Shown in pieces: positions 1 to 9,334 of a DNA stretch of 41,233 nt. A program made the translations under genes and the position numbers. How positions within the stretch are numbered: position 1 is the first letter of the stretch; each line of letters begins with the position of its first letter. The notes beneath the pieces are model-generated. The model was not told where the DNA came from. It ran no database searches and saw only the letters and a list, made by a program, of their open reading frames with translations. This stretch comes from Leptospiraceae bacterium. Lineage in GTDB: Bacteria > Spirochaetota > Leptospiria > Leptospirales > Leptospiraceae. Location: NCBI GenBank assembly GCA_022402465.1, contig JAKRSH010000012.1:1-41233 (forward strand). The letters run 5' to 3'.

Positions 1-52
1 GCTAATGGGAGAGTTTTTGAAGTTCCAATTTTGCGAAAGATTTTGGACGTTA

Positions 53-625
53 TCAATATTTACTAAGAGGATCGTTGGGAAGTCCAAACAATTCAGCTGC
101 TTTGGGGCTTATGAATGAAAAATAAGAGCTACCATCTGAACGAAATCTAAATTGATAGATTACTCCAGGGACATTATCTGTCATATCAAGAAACATCTTT
201 TTAGATTCCTCTAATATTGAATTCTGAGATTTGATTTTTTGGTGAGCTTCAAACAATCGAAAAGCCATTTTTATGGATGCTCTCAAAACACTTGGGTCAG
301 AATTCTTAACTACATATCCATAAGAAGATATTTTTTCTGTCTTGGAGATCATCTCCTTTTCGGTACGAGCAGATAGAAATAAGATAGGCAATTCAATAAT
401 TTGTAATATAGATTCAGCTGTTTTTGTACCATCGATACCTTCACCTAAGTCTATATCCATTAATATCAAATCTATCTTTTGGTTATTGGTCTGGATTAGC
501 TCTAGGGCAATTTCACCTGAATTGCAATGTACAACGTCAAAATCCATATTTTGTAATAGCTTAATATTTAGTTGAGCAATAAGAAGATCATCTTCTACTA
601 AAAGAATAGTCTTTGGAGTAATCAT
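53..625 (-). CDS. Response regulator receiver with PAS domain, frame broken near window edge
   Basis: The first ~120 residues are a CheY-like receiver: acidic pocket EDD at 11-13, probable phospho-acceptor Asp57 in LILMDIDLG, Ser85, and Lys107 in YGYVVKNSD. A short helical linker leads into the start of a PAS domain from about residue 142 (DNVPGVIYQF, then FGLPNDPLSKY). The frame then stops at TGA, with TAA directly after it. The neighbouring frame on the same strand stays open to base 1 and reads like PAS continuation (NIDNVQNLSQNWNF), so the real protein is probably longer and may be a PAS-containing kinase or diguanylate cyclase beyond the window. ATG at 625 has no clear ribosome binding site. 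Receiver assignment is firm; the output is unknown. Confidence 0.8.
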   Translation of the reverse strand: MITPKTILLVEDDLLIAQLNIKLLQNMDFDVVHCNSGEIALELIQTNNQKIDLILMDIDLGEGIDGTKTAESILQIIELPILFLSARTEKEMISKTEKISSYGYVVKNSDPSVLRASIKMAFRLFEAHQKIKSQNSILEESKKMFLDMTDNVPGVIYQFRFRSDGSSYFSFISPKAAELFGLPNDPLSKY

Positions 626-680
626 AAATGGTTAATTTGTAAATAAAATTGAAGATGGTATTTTGTAAATAACTAAGAGC

Positions 681-712
681 TATAATTTATTTCATTTATG
701 AAATAAATTATA
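681..712. promoter_or_regulatory. 32-nt perfect AT-rich palindrome upstream of the response regulator gene
   Basis: Arms TATAATTTATTTCAT (681-695) and ATGAAATAAATTATA (698-712) are exact reverse complements around a 2-nt centre. TATAAT is present at the outer end on both strands. The site lies 56 bases upstream of the minus-strand response regulator start, so it could be an operator or promoter element for that gene. A binding protein is inferred only. Confidence 0.45.
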
Positions 713-793
713 TACGAAATAATTTACCTATTTTTTATTAGAATATTCTCATTTTACATAGCCAGGAATTCATTAAATTGTAAGTTTTTAAAT

Positions 794-832
794 CCTATCT
801 GTTTATAGCTGAAAATTGTATAAACAGATAGG
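794..832 (-). terminator. Strong hairpin just after the acyltransferase-GpsA gene
   Basis: A perfect 14-bp inverted repeat, CCTATCTGTTTATA (794-807) and TATAAACAGATAGG (819-832), has an 11-nt loop and starts 5 bases beyond the stop codon at 838-840. Position and stem length fit transcription termination or 3'-end protection of the minus-strand transcript. The following U-tract is poor (ATTTAAAAAC), so intrinsic termination may be inefficient. Confidence 0.6.
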
Positions 833-837
833 AAGAA

Positions 838-2856
838 TTAAAATCTTTTTAATTTTTCTTGGAGTTCAGAAACTATTTTATCAAAATCTACCTTTTGGAT
901 TACTGTAGCATAAGCTGAACTGAGAATAGGATACTGGTTTTGGTCAAGTTTTATGAGATTAGGCAGAACTTTCAGTCCATAGAAACCATTTGTGATTTTC
1001 TCTGGTGTGTTTCCATTTGCAATATCATAACCATATTTACGGTCTCTTGTATCAGATCCAAAGCAGGCTAACATAAAATCTGTTAGTCCTGATAAACCAT
1101 TAAAGGTTTCTGTCTGCCCTCCTAGAGAAGTTCCCATATGAACAAGTTCATTAAAAAATCTATTAGATAGATGGAAGAGTGTATTATCTACATTTCCACC
1201 TAAATTTTTCTTAAAATATCCTTCCACTAAGCCCATAGAAAGAGCAAAAACTGTTTTTAGAGCTCCACCTAATTGAACACCTTTGGTATCTGTGGGATTG
1301 ATAGCAGGTCTAGAAAAGATATATCCTGTATTGAATAGAACTTGAATTCTATGCTGAAGGGAAGGATCTATAGTTGCCACTTCAAATCCGGAAATTTTTC
1401 TTTCCATAATTTGATCAGGGTAGTTGGCTCCTGAAACAACTCCGAGTCTCTTAGGATCTATTCCAAAAATATATTGTAAATCCTCTAGGATTAAACCATG
1501 TTGGGACCCAGTAAATCCCTTAATTACATTAATGATAGGTGCTGGATTCTTTTGAATATTCTCTTTTATGGAAGGATACACCTCATCCATTTGCCAAGGA
1601 TTAGCACCTTGGATGAATAAAGTTGCCTTCTTGCAAATATCAGGATCTGCACTAAATTCAAAGTTAGGCGGTAGTTTATAGATTGGATAATGAACTATAT
1701 CTCTCTGCTCTTCATTCGATCTGCGGCATTCCTCTTCATTAGGATGGTAAACTGTTACTTTGACTTCTTTATTGGAAAGTAGGGTTCCAATTGCAACTGA
1801 CATATTGCTCGATCCTAGAACAACAATTTCTTCCTTGGGAGTTTTAGGAACTTGAATTAAGATGTTTTGTTTAGTATTATCGCCATTATAGAGGTTACGA
1901 TAGGTTCCATGTTGGTTCTTATTGAGATTGGACCCTACAAGTAAAGCTAAGTTATCAATCAGGAATTGTTTCTTATCTCCTTTTCCTGGAAATTGAACTT
2001 GTTCCATATCAGCTGGAAAGAATTCCATTAATTTATTGGAAAGCTCGCCCACTAGAACTGGTTTTCCAATAGTCAATTTACCATTGGCTTGGTTGAAGAG
2101 AAATCCACTTGTTGGAAGAATTTTATCAGTACCTTCCAGAGAGATAGGTAGAACAATTTTATTTGCAACATAATGATAGACTGTGTCAACAAAAGGCATC
2201 AACCTTCCATCACGAGATCTAGTGCCTTCTGGGAAGATAGAAATGATCTTACCGTCGTTTTGCAATTTCTGAGATTGTCGGAAGGCTCTCATGTTTATCT
2301 TGGTCATTATATCCGAAAGGCTGGGAGTATCAGACATATCTTTTTTGGAACAAACAAGGAGAGTTCCAAACATATACAATCCGAGTCTTGTAAAATCTGG
2401 CTCAAAGGCAAGTCTACCAGCTATAAAAATTAATCTTTCAGCGATCTTACGACCATCCTCTCCAGAATTGTAGAGAAGGGCAAAAATGGCAGGGGCATCC
2501 AAATGGCTCAAATGGTTGGAGATTAAGGTAACGGGAATTTTGCCAAGAACTGGATCTAAGAGTTTGAGATTTTCTACTCCTTCCACTTTGAATTTCTTCA
2601 TAATAGGATCCAAGAAACGTAACATGAAGTCTCTAGGCTGAGGATTCATCTCAGTGAGAACTCCAACTTCCTCTAATTTAGTGGGATCGTTGAAGATATC
2701 CATAACCTTAGGTTTAGGTGTTGCATTCGAAAGGATTAGAAATTCTTCTAAAATTTTGCGAGCATCTGTCTGAGACATACCCGACTTTACGAATAAATGA
2801 ATGTTTTCAAAAAACTCTTTGGACCAACGCCCAACAGTTGCTTCTTTTTCCGTCAT
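838..2856 (-). CDS. Fused PlsC-type acyltransferase and GpsA-like glycerol-3-phosphate dehydrogenase
   Basis: A two-domain phospholipid synthesis protein of about 672 residues. The N-terminal half has acyltransferase motif NHLSHLD (the NHxxxxD catalytic box) near residue 115 and FPEGTRSRDG near 210, as in PlsC/PlsB-type glycerophosphate acyltransferases. From about residue 340 the protein resembles NAD(P)-dependent glycerol-3-phosphate dehydrogenase: an N-terminal Rossmann segment (VVLGSSNMSVAIG), GVQLGGALKTVFA with the family's conserved Lys, and GLSGLTDFMLACFG. The fusion could make glycerol-3-phosphate and acylate it on one chain at the membrane. The Rossmann glycine motif is unusual, so dehydrogenase activity is less certain. 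I chose ATG at 2856 because GGGAG lies 5 bases upstream; the in-frame GTG at 2862 overlaps that site. Confidence 0.85.
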   Translation of the reverse strand: MTEKEATVGRWSKEFFENIHLFVKSGMSQTDARKILEEFLILSNATPKPKVMDIFNDPTKLEEVGVLTEMNPQPRDFMLRFLDPIMKKFKVEGVENLKLLDPVLGKIPVTLISNHLSHLDAPAIFALLYNSGEDGRKIAERLIFIAGRLAFEPDFTRLGLYMFGTLLVCSKKDMSDTPSLSDIMTKINMRAFRQSQKLQNDGKIISIFPEGTRSRDGRLMPFVDTVYHYVANKIVLPISLEGTDKILPTSGFLFNQANGKLTIGKPVLVGELSNKLMEFFPADMEQVQFPGKGDKKQFLIDNLALLVGSNLNKNQHGTYRNLYNGDNTKQNILIQVPKTPKEEIVVLGSSNMSVAIGTLLSNKEVKVTVYHPNEEECRRSNEEQRDIVHYPIYKLPPNFEFSADPDICKKATLFIQGANPWQMDEVYPSIKENIQKNPAPIINVIKGFTGSQHGLILEDLQYIFGIDPKRLGVVSGANYPDQIMERKISGFEVATIDPSLQHRIQVLFNTGYIFSRPAINPTDTKGVQLGGALKTVFALSMGLVEGYFKKNLGGNVDNTLFHLSNRFFNELVHMGTSLGGQTETFNGLSGLTDFMLACFGSDTRDRKYGYDIANGNTPEKITNGFYGLKVLPNLIKLDQNQYPILSSAYATVIQKVDFDKIVSELQEKLKRF

Positions 2857-2927
2857 TTTCACTCCCTAGAAGTCTTTATTGAGTTCTTTTGGGCAGGTTT
2901 TGTCTATCGAATTTTTTTTTAGTTTGG

Positions 2928-3971
2928 ATGGAAATGCACTTTCAAGAAACTTGTACAGGAACTAAAATACGCGTGAATTTTTCTGAAAACAGTGAAACAA
3001 AATGGCTTCCTGATGGATTCCACTTTCTCGGACCGACTGAGTCTGCGAAACGTAGAAATCTATTGGATCCCATTCAAAAATATCTAATCGAATCAGGTTA
3101 TAGTGAAGTAACGCTCCCTGCCATGGATTATTCTGCCTCCTTTACTAATCTTTTGAATTCAGAAGACTCTCAGTCCATACTTCGTTTTCGTGATCTACAA
3201 GGTAAAGAGATAAGCCCTAGCACAGATCTTACTCTGCAAGTTGTTAAAGGAATGGCTGGACTTACCCATCTTTCTGAAAATCAAAAAGTATATTATACAG
3301 CAAAAAGAATTAAAGATCATAGGAAGCGAAATGCATCTAGGCGCGAAGTTCTGCAAGTCGGAGCAGAGAGAATCGGAAGGTCCAATGTACAAGATATATC
3401 TGAAATCTTATCGGAGGCAGATGAGATTTTAAAAATCGCCAATCCAAAATTCCGACCTACTATAGTCCTTGGTCATAATTCTTTGATTAGAAGTATTTTA
3501 TCTAATATCAGTTTGAATGCAATAGAAAGAAGCCATTTAACAGCCTTGGTACATAGCAAGAATATTCCTGTTATCAAAGCTTTTTGTAAAAAGAAGCAAA
3601 TAACGAAAGAAATTTCTGAAATCTTGACTGAGATTATTATGCAAGTTGATTTTGCTTTAATGAAAAAGAATCTTCAATCCAATAAACTTAGTTTCACATT
3701 CGATACGAATTTGTTTCTATCCAACTTTCAAGAAGTTATTGAATCATGGAATTCTAAGGAAAGATACTCGGACCTTTGTATTGATTTTTCTATAGTGCGG
3801 GATTTGAATTATTATACTGGTTTTCTATTTCAGGGATTTATTCATTCTGAATCAGAAGCTGTATTGAATGGTGGTCAATATGATCATTTGTATGAAATCT
3901 ATGGATCAGAACAGAAAGCTGCATGCGGTTATGCGATCCAAATAGATACCTTAGAAGCATTTTTAAATTAA
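2928..3971 (+). CDS. hisZ: ATP phosphoribosyltransferase regulatory subunit HisZ (HisS-like)
   Basis: A class II aminoacyl-tRNA synthetase-like core related to histidyl-tRNA synthetase, without the C-terminal anticodon-binding domain: about 347 residues against ~420 for HisS. Motif-like segments are DGFHFLGPTESAKR near the start, the motif-2 region with REVLQVGAERIG, and RDLNYYTGFLFQGF, equivalent to the histidine-binding loop. HisZ pairs with short-form HisG and confers feedback control by histidine in the first step of histidine synthesis. It sits 12 bases upstream of purA, an arrangement also known in other bacteria, which supports HisZ over a second HisS. The start is uncertain: ATG at 2928 or 2934, neither with a good ribosome binding site; a T-rich tract lies just upstream. 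Confidence 0.82.
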   Translation: MEMHFQETCTGTKIRVNFSENSETKWLPDGFHFLGPTESAKRRNLLDPIQKYLIESGYSEVTLPAMDYSASFTNLLNSEDSQSILRFRDLQGKEISPSTDLTLQVVKGMAGLTHLSENQKVYYTAKRIKDHRKRNASRREVLQVGAERIGRSNVQDISEILSEADEILKIANPKFRPTIVLGHNSLIRSILSNISLNAIERSHLTALVHSKNIPVIKAFCKKKQITKEISEILTEIIMQVDFALMKKNLQSNKLSFTFDTNLFLSNFQEVIESWNSKERYSDLCIDFSIVRDLNYYTGFLFQGFIHSESEAVLNGGQYDHLYEIYGSEQKAACGYAIQIDTLEAFLN

Positions 3972-5261
<1,290 letters not shown>

Positions 5262-5281
5262 GAATTTTTTTCCAAAACACC

Positions 5282-5311
5282 TTGACCCAGTACCCCTTCT
5301 AAAAATATTGT
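5282..5311 (+). promoter_or_regulatory. Sigma70-type promoter for the tRNA-Lys/tRNA-Glu unit
   Basis: TTGACC (5282-5287) and TATTGT (5306-5311) are separated by 18 bases and end 17 bases before the tRNA-Lys 5' end. The 10-mer CTTGACCCAG here recurs exactly in front of tRNA-Leu at 40661-40670, also with a -10-like hexamer downstream, which strengthens both calls. Confidence 0.7.
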
Positions 5312-5328
5312 ATCTACAAGAGAGTCAG

Positions 5329-5401
5329 GAGTCGTTAGCTCAGTTGGTAGAGCATCTCCCTTTTAAGGAGAGGGTCTTGGGTTCGAGTCCCAAACGACTC
5401 A
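5329..5401 (+). tRNA. tRNA-Lys (anticodon TTT)
   Basis: A 73-nt cloverleaf. Acceptor arms GAGTCGT and ACGACTC pair fully with A as discriminator. The D-arm contains TAGCTCAGTTGGTAGAGC. The anticodon stem TCTCC/GGAGA holds loop CTTTTAA, giving anticodon TTT. The T-arm is TTGGG-TTCGAGT-CCCAA. No CCA is encoded. tRNA-Glu follows 20 bases later, so the two are probably one transcript. Confidence 0.97.
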
Positions 5402-5421
5402 GTGACTATCTAAATCAAAAC

Positions 5422-5496
5422 GGTGCCATCGTCTAATGGTTAGGACACAAGGTTTTCATCCTTGCAATCGGGGTTCAATTCCCCGTGGCACTACCA
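5422..5496 (+). tRNA. tRNA-Glu (anticodon TTC)
   Basis: Acceptor GGTGCCA pairs with TGGCACT (one G-U pair), discriminator A, and an encoded CCA at 5494-5496. The anticodon stem CAAGG/CCTTG holds loop TTTTCAT, giving anticodon TTC. The T-arm is CGGGG-TTCAATT-CCCCG. It is probably cotranscribed with tRNA-Lys. Unlike its neighbour it carries a genomic CCA end. Confidence 0.96.
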
Positions 5497-5587
5497 ATCT
5501 AATCCTTCCCCTTTAAACCAATTTGCAATATTTTTTATAAGCCAGTTTTTTCTTTCCTATTAAAAGTTTTGAATCAGTCTATCCATT

Positions 5588-6088
5588 ATGGCAGATTTAA
5601 AATTCAAAGGCAATTCCATTCATACAGTAGCTGACCTTCCTAAAGTTGGTTCAAATGCTCCTACCTTAAAATTAACAAAAAATGATTTATCAGATGTTAG
5701 TTTAGATTCATACAAAGGGAAAAAAAAGATACTTAATGTTTTTCCAAGCATTGATACTCCAGTTTGTGCAACATCAGTAAGAAAGTTTAATGAGAAAGCA
5801 AGTAGCCTTCCAAATGCAGTTGTACTTTGTATCTCCGCTGACCTACCTTTTGCTCAAAAAAGATTTTGTGGTGCAGAAGGAATAGAAAATGTTGAGACTC
5901 TTTCGGATTTTAGAAATGAATCCTTTGGCAAGAGTTATGGTCTTGAGTTAGCAGACGGACCTATGGCAGGACTTCTTGCTAGAGCGGTTGTGGTTCTTGA
6001 TGAAAATGACAAGGTTCTTTACACAGAACTTGTAGATGATATCGTTCATGAACCGAATTATGAAGCAGCACTAGCTACCTTGGCTTAG
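5588..6088 (+). CDS. tpx: Thiol peroxidase (atypical 2-Cys peroxiredoxin)
   Basis: Reduces hydrogen peroxide and alkyl hydroperoxides using thioredoxin. The 166-residue length matches the Tpx family. The peroxidatic Cys60 is in PSIDTPVCATSVRKFN and the resolving Cys94 in RFCGAEGIENV, at the spacing of E. coli Tpx. The N-terminus (FKGNSIHTVADLPKVG) and C-terminus are also typical. No ribosome binding site is obvious before the ATG. The 3' end overlaps the convergent downstream gene by 18 bases. It is a stand-alone gene, apparently with its own promoter in the AT-rich 91 bases after tRNA-Glu. Confidence 0.96.
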   Translation: MADLKFKGNSIHTVADLPKVGSNAPTLKLTKNDLSDVSLDSYKGKKKILNVFPSIDTPVCATSVRKFNEKASSLPNAVVLCISADLPFAQKRFCGAEGIENVETLSDFRNESFGKSYGLELADGPMAGLLARAVVVLDENDKVLYTELVDDIVHEPNYEAALATLA

Positions 6089-6919
6089 ATTAAAACTACA
6101 GACTGTCTTCAAATGACATTGAGGACAGATCTTTTCATCAAATTTACCCCTACATTTTTCCATTATTCCTATTCTACTTAAAGCAAAATCAAAACGTACT
6201 GAGGGTTCATCTAAAATCTCGGTAAGTGCATGAGTAATTTCCATAGCCAGTTTCTTATCCTGTGATTTCCTATCTGATAGATTTAAGATTTGAGCCATGC
6301 GAATGATATGGGTATCTAATGGTAAGACCAAATCATTTTCTGAAAGTAATTTATAATAATGAAAATCAGGGAAGCTTGGTAGAACCATCCACCTTAGGAA
6401 CATAGAATACCTTTTATGAGCAGATTTAGCCAATGCCTTACCAATCAGAAAGTCAAGTCCATAGGAATGAAATCTTAATTTAGATCTCAGTTTCCTTTGA
6501 AAGCCTAGGATGCCATTCTCTAGGAAATAGCTTTCAAAGATTGGAAATTTGGCCTGTATTAAGATCTTATCTCGTATCAATTCTGAAATTCCAAAAAAAA
6601 ATTCAGATATATCTTTTTCTTTTTGAAATCGGTAGCTACCAATCCCATCCAATAATTGATCAAAATTATTCTGATTGCTAAGTGTTTCGAAAGGTTTATT
6701 TCCTAACCTTAAGAAAAGCTTTTGTAGAAAAGATCTAATAGATGTTACGTTTCCATAGGAAAAGAGAGAAGTGATCAATGCTATGCATTCTTGGTCGTAT
6801 GGATCTTTGTATTTGTATACGATTTCTATAGGATCTGATTTCAGGAATTCATGCTTAGAGTAATTCTCTCTTAGCTTATTTAAAAGCTTTTTCTTTGTTT
6901 GTTTATTTTCTAAATGCAA
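6071..6919 (-). CDS. TIGR02757 family protein (DUF2400), possible Fe-S protein
   Basis: About 282 residues. Family hallmarks are YKYKDPYDQECIALITSLFSYGNV near residue 36, then RYSMFLRWMV, LPLDTHIIRMAQILNL and FDFALSRIGIMEKCRG. The C-terminus holds Cys residues in CRG, CPQC and CSF, reminiscent of the Fe-S cluster loop of endonuclease III-type glycosylases, but I see no catalytic Lys-Asp helix-hairpin-helix signature. Molecular function is not established. The only start in range is TTG at 6919, preceded by an in-frame stop and without a clear ribosome binding site. The gene converges on tpx and overlaps it. Confidence 0.75.
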   Translation of the reverse strand: MHLENKQTKKKLLNKLRENYSKHEFLKSDPIEIVYKYKDPYDQECIALITSLFSYGNVTSIRSFLQKLFLRLGNKPFETLSNQNNFDQLLDGIGSYRFQKEKDISEFFFGISELIRDKILIQAKFPIFESYFLENGILGFQRKLRSKLRFHSYGLDFLIGKALAKSAHKRYSMFLRWMVLPSFPDFHYYKLLSENDLVLPLDTHIIRMAQILNLSDRKSQDKKLAMEITHALTEILDEPSVRFDFALSRIGIMEKCRGKFDEKICPQCHLKTVCSFNLSQGS

Positions 6920-6966
6920 GATATTTTATCTTAAATAAGTCGAGATGAGTAATAAAAAATTACGGC

Positions 6967-7869
6967 TTAAATCTTAGACGCAAGCAAGGCTTGGTAGGAT
7001 TTACTCATAAGTTTTCTTCCTAAAAAAGATTCTATGTATTGGGATGCTTCAACAATTTTATTTAAATCTACACCGGTTTCATAACCATGGGTATCCAATA
7101 AATACAGCAGATCTTCCGTAGCAAGATTTCCTGATGCTCCTTTTGCATAAGGACAACCGCCTAGACCACCAGAAGAGGAATCAAAGGATCTTAATCCCAT
7201 TTCGAGACTCTTAGAAGTATTCGCAATTCCCATACCATATGTGTCATGAAAATGACCAGCAAAAAGTTTAGCCGGATGTTTCTTGAGTATGAGATTCAAT
7301 AATTTTTCTACTTGGGAAGGGATTGCTTTTCCTATGGTCTCACCAAGAGATACCTCGTAAACTCCCTTATCTAGTAAGCGATCTATGACTCCAAGAACCT
7401 TATCTGGATCTATCCAACCTTCATAAGGACAGGCAATGATAGTTGAGACGTAGCCTCTGACTTTTACATTATTTTTTGATGCTTCCAGAAAGATATCCTC
7501 GAAGGCTTGAATAGATTCTTCTATTGTTTTATTGATATTTTTTTTTGTAAAAGAATTAGATGCAGCCGTAAATACTGCAACTTCTTTGTATCCATGTTCT
7601 ATAGCTGATTTATAGCCTTGAAGATTTGGAGTAAGACAGGAGAATTCTTGGCTTATAGACTGGCGAACAAAATGTGCAGAAACCTCAGATGCATCTGCTA
7701 GCTGTGGAATAGAACTTGCTTTTACAAAGGATGTTAGCTCAATATGACTTAGCGATGCGTCTATAAGTTTCTTAATAAATTCAATTTTTACATTCGTTGG
7801 AATGAAAGCTTTTTCGTTCTGCAAGCCATCTCTTGCTCCAACTTCTGTGATTTTTACTTTTTCTTTCAC
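6967..7869 (-). CDS. Hydroxymethylglutaryl-CoA lyase
   Basis: Cleaves HMG-CoA to acetoacetate and acetyl-CoA, the last step of leucine breakdown. The 300-residue length matches the bacterial MvaB/HMGCL family. Visible features are EVGARDGLQNEK at the start (Arg and Asp of the divalent metal site), AVFTAASNSF, GYVSTIIACPYEG, SLGETIGKA, HFHDTYGMGIAN with the metal-binding His pair, and GGLGGCPYAKGASGN with the catalytic Cys loop. The start is GTG at 7869, with GGGGAAG just upstream. It is divergent from the ATPase gene at 7928, with 58 bases between. No other leucine-degradation gene is nearby. Confidence 0.93.
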   Translation of the reverse strand: MKEKVKITEVGARDGLQNEKAFIPTNVKIEFIKKLIDASLSHIELTSFVKASSIPQLADASEVSAHFVRQSISQEFSCLTPNLQGYKSAIEHGYKEVAVFTAASNSFTKKNINKTIEESIQAFEDIFLEASKNNVKVRGYVSTIIACPYEGWIDPDKVLGVIDRLLDKGVYEVSLGETIGKAIPSQVEKLLNLILKKHPAKLFAGHFHDTYGMGIANTSKSLEMGLRSFDSSSGGLGGCPYAKGASGNLATEDLLYLLDTHGYETGVDLNKIVEASQYIESFLGRKLMSKSYQALLASKI

Positions 7870-7927
7870 TTGCTTCCCCTTTGTCTTTCTCTAGTCTGGA
7901 AGAAAGTTTCTATCCCTCAAGAATAAA

Positions 7928-8644
7928 ATGATAACGATAAACAAGCTTAGTGTTTCTATTCATGACAAAATTCTTATTGAAGATATTAATTTGAGTATAG
8001 GCAAGGCAGAAATAATTGGTTTAGTTGGTGCATCTGGCTCTGGGAAATCTACCATTTTCAAATCTATCTTCCACTCCATCTATCCTATGGAAAATTACCA
8101 AATCCAAGGAGAAATAATCATTGAAAGGGGAGCAGTTCAACCTGTATTCCAAGATTCCTATTCAAGCTTTAATCCACATTTAAAAATCCTTAGATCTTTG
8201 TTAGAGCCAACTATTCTTCAGAGTAGAAAGAGGAAAGAGTCTCTCCAAGAGATTATGGATTTACTTCCTTTGTTTAGCTTAGAAGAGGAACTCTTACAAA
8301 GATTTCCCAGTGAGTGCTCGGGTGGGCAATTGCAACGCCTGGCAATTCTAAGAGCAGTCCTAGCCAAGCCGCAATATTTGATCATGGATGAACCAGTGAG
8401 TGGGCTAGATCATATAGTTAGGAAGAAGGTGATGGATTTAGTTTTAACATTAAGATCTCAATTGGAACTAGGAATCCTTTTTATTTCTCATGACTTAGAT
8501 GTTGTAGAAACTCTCTGCGATAGGATTTACGTAATGAATAATGGCAGAATGCTTGAAGAAGGAAGGAAGGGGAATATCCCCAATGAGAATTCGCAAGCTT
8601 ATACCAAGCTCTTGTTCGACCCTTGGGGAGAGAGAAAGTATTAA
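7928..8644 (+). CDS. ABC transporter ATP-binding protein, Dpp/Opp/Nik type, without partners
   Basis: A 238-residue nucleotide-binding subunit. Walker A GASGSGKST lies near residue 36, the Q-loop in QPVFQDSYSSFNP is typical of peptide/nickel importers, the signature is CSGGQLQR, Walker B is YLIMDEP, and the H-loop is SHD. The FQDSYSSFNP segment is the reason for placing it in the oligopeptide/nickel group. No permease, solute-binding protein or second ATPase is nearby, so its transporter must be encoded elsewhere, or it has a different role. It ends convergently with the next gene; the two stop codons share the bases TTAA at 8641-8644. Confidence 0.85.
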   Translation: MITINKLSVSIHDKILIEDINLSIGKAEIIGLVGASGSGKSTIFKSIFHSIYPMENYQIQGEIIIERGAVQPVFQDSYSSFNPHLKILRSLLEPTILQSRKRKESLQEIMDLLPLFSLEEELLQRFPSECSGGQLQRLAILRAVLAKPQYLIMDEPVSGLDHIVRKKVMDLVLTLRSQLELGILFISHDLDVVETLCDRIYVMNNGRMLEEGRKGNIPNENSQAYTKLLFDPWGERKY

Positions 8645-9276
8645 ATATCGATTTGGTATTCGTTGGATCTATCTTTTCTTTCTTTAATAAGAACGATCAT
8701 GACATCCATTCTATAAAATGCATTTCGTAAAGAAGATTCTACTAATCGTAAAGCACGAATTTGGTTATCTAAGGAAATATTTCGAATCATAGTCTTCTGT
8801 TCTTCATCAAAGCGAGTCAGAATTACTTCTGTGCTCATCACATCAGTAGGATTGATGATCATTGTTTTGTTCTCGAAAGCAAATTCATAGAAAATTCTTT
8901 TCTTACGAGATTCGAGTTTTACTTCTTTGATTTTATTATTATCGTAAATAAAAGATATATACTTCAATAAATTTGACTCATATCCCTCATCTACCAAATA
9001 AGGTGTGTCTTCCGTAACTATTGTATGTTTATTTTTATATTCCGGTTTAAGTAAGACTAGCTGTGAATGCTTTTGCTCTATGTCTCCAATTCTTACCGCA
9101 ATAATAACTTTTAGGTCATCAATGATCTTAAGAAGAGACTTAGTATAATTACTATCCTTATCAACAAATATATCAGATTCAGATATCTGTTCTGATTTTG
9201 TATCCTGCGCAGAATATGGACTTACTAAAAGAAGTAAGAGTGGTAGAGCGAGATATATTTTTTTCATTCTTTTCAT
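8641..9276 (-). CDS. Exported protein of unknown function
   Basis: I do not recognise the family. From ATG at 9276 the protein has about 211 residues and starts with a plausible Sec signal peptide: MKRMKKIY, then ALPLLLLLV and SPYSAQD, with a likely cut after SA. No Cys is present at that site, so it is not a lipoprotein. The mature part is charged and mixed alpha/beta, with no known catalytic motif, and suggests a periplasmic protein. A longer reading from 9363 would add 29 residues before the signal peptide, which makes that start unlikely. ATG at 9267 is an alternative. It follows the metallo-hydrolase gene on the same strand. Confidence 0.65.
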   Translation of the reverse strand: MKRMKKIYLALPLLLLLVSPYSAQDTKSEQISESDIFVDKDSNYTKSLLKIIDDLKVIIAVRIGDIEQKHSQLVLLKPEYKNKHTIVTEDTPYLVDEGYESNLLKYISFIYDNNKIKEVKLESRKKRIFYEFAFENKTMIINPTDVMSTEVILTRFDEEQKTMIRNISLDNQIRALRLVESSLRNAFYRMDVMIVLIKERKDRSNEYQIDI

Positions 9277-9334
9277 CGAGATTTTATCCAAGTCTGGTTT
9301 AGTACTTATAATTATCGGATTCAAAAAATGGAAC

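Noticed and set aside
2911-2920. T-run before hisZ as a terminator
   Set aside because: No stem precedes it; it is more likely part of the divergent promoter region.
2928-3971. Second histidyl-tRNA synthetase
   Set aside because: The anticodon-binding domain is missing and the gene is next to purA, as is usual for hisZ; HisZ fits better.
6071-6919. Endonuclease III-type DNA glycosylase
   Set aside because: The C-terminal Cys cluster is similar, but the HhH-GPD catalytic region is not seen and the core matches TIGR02757.
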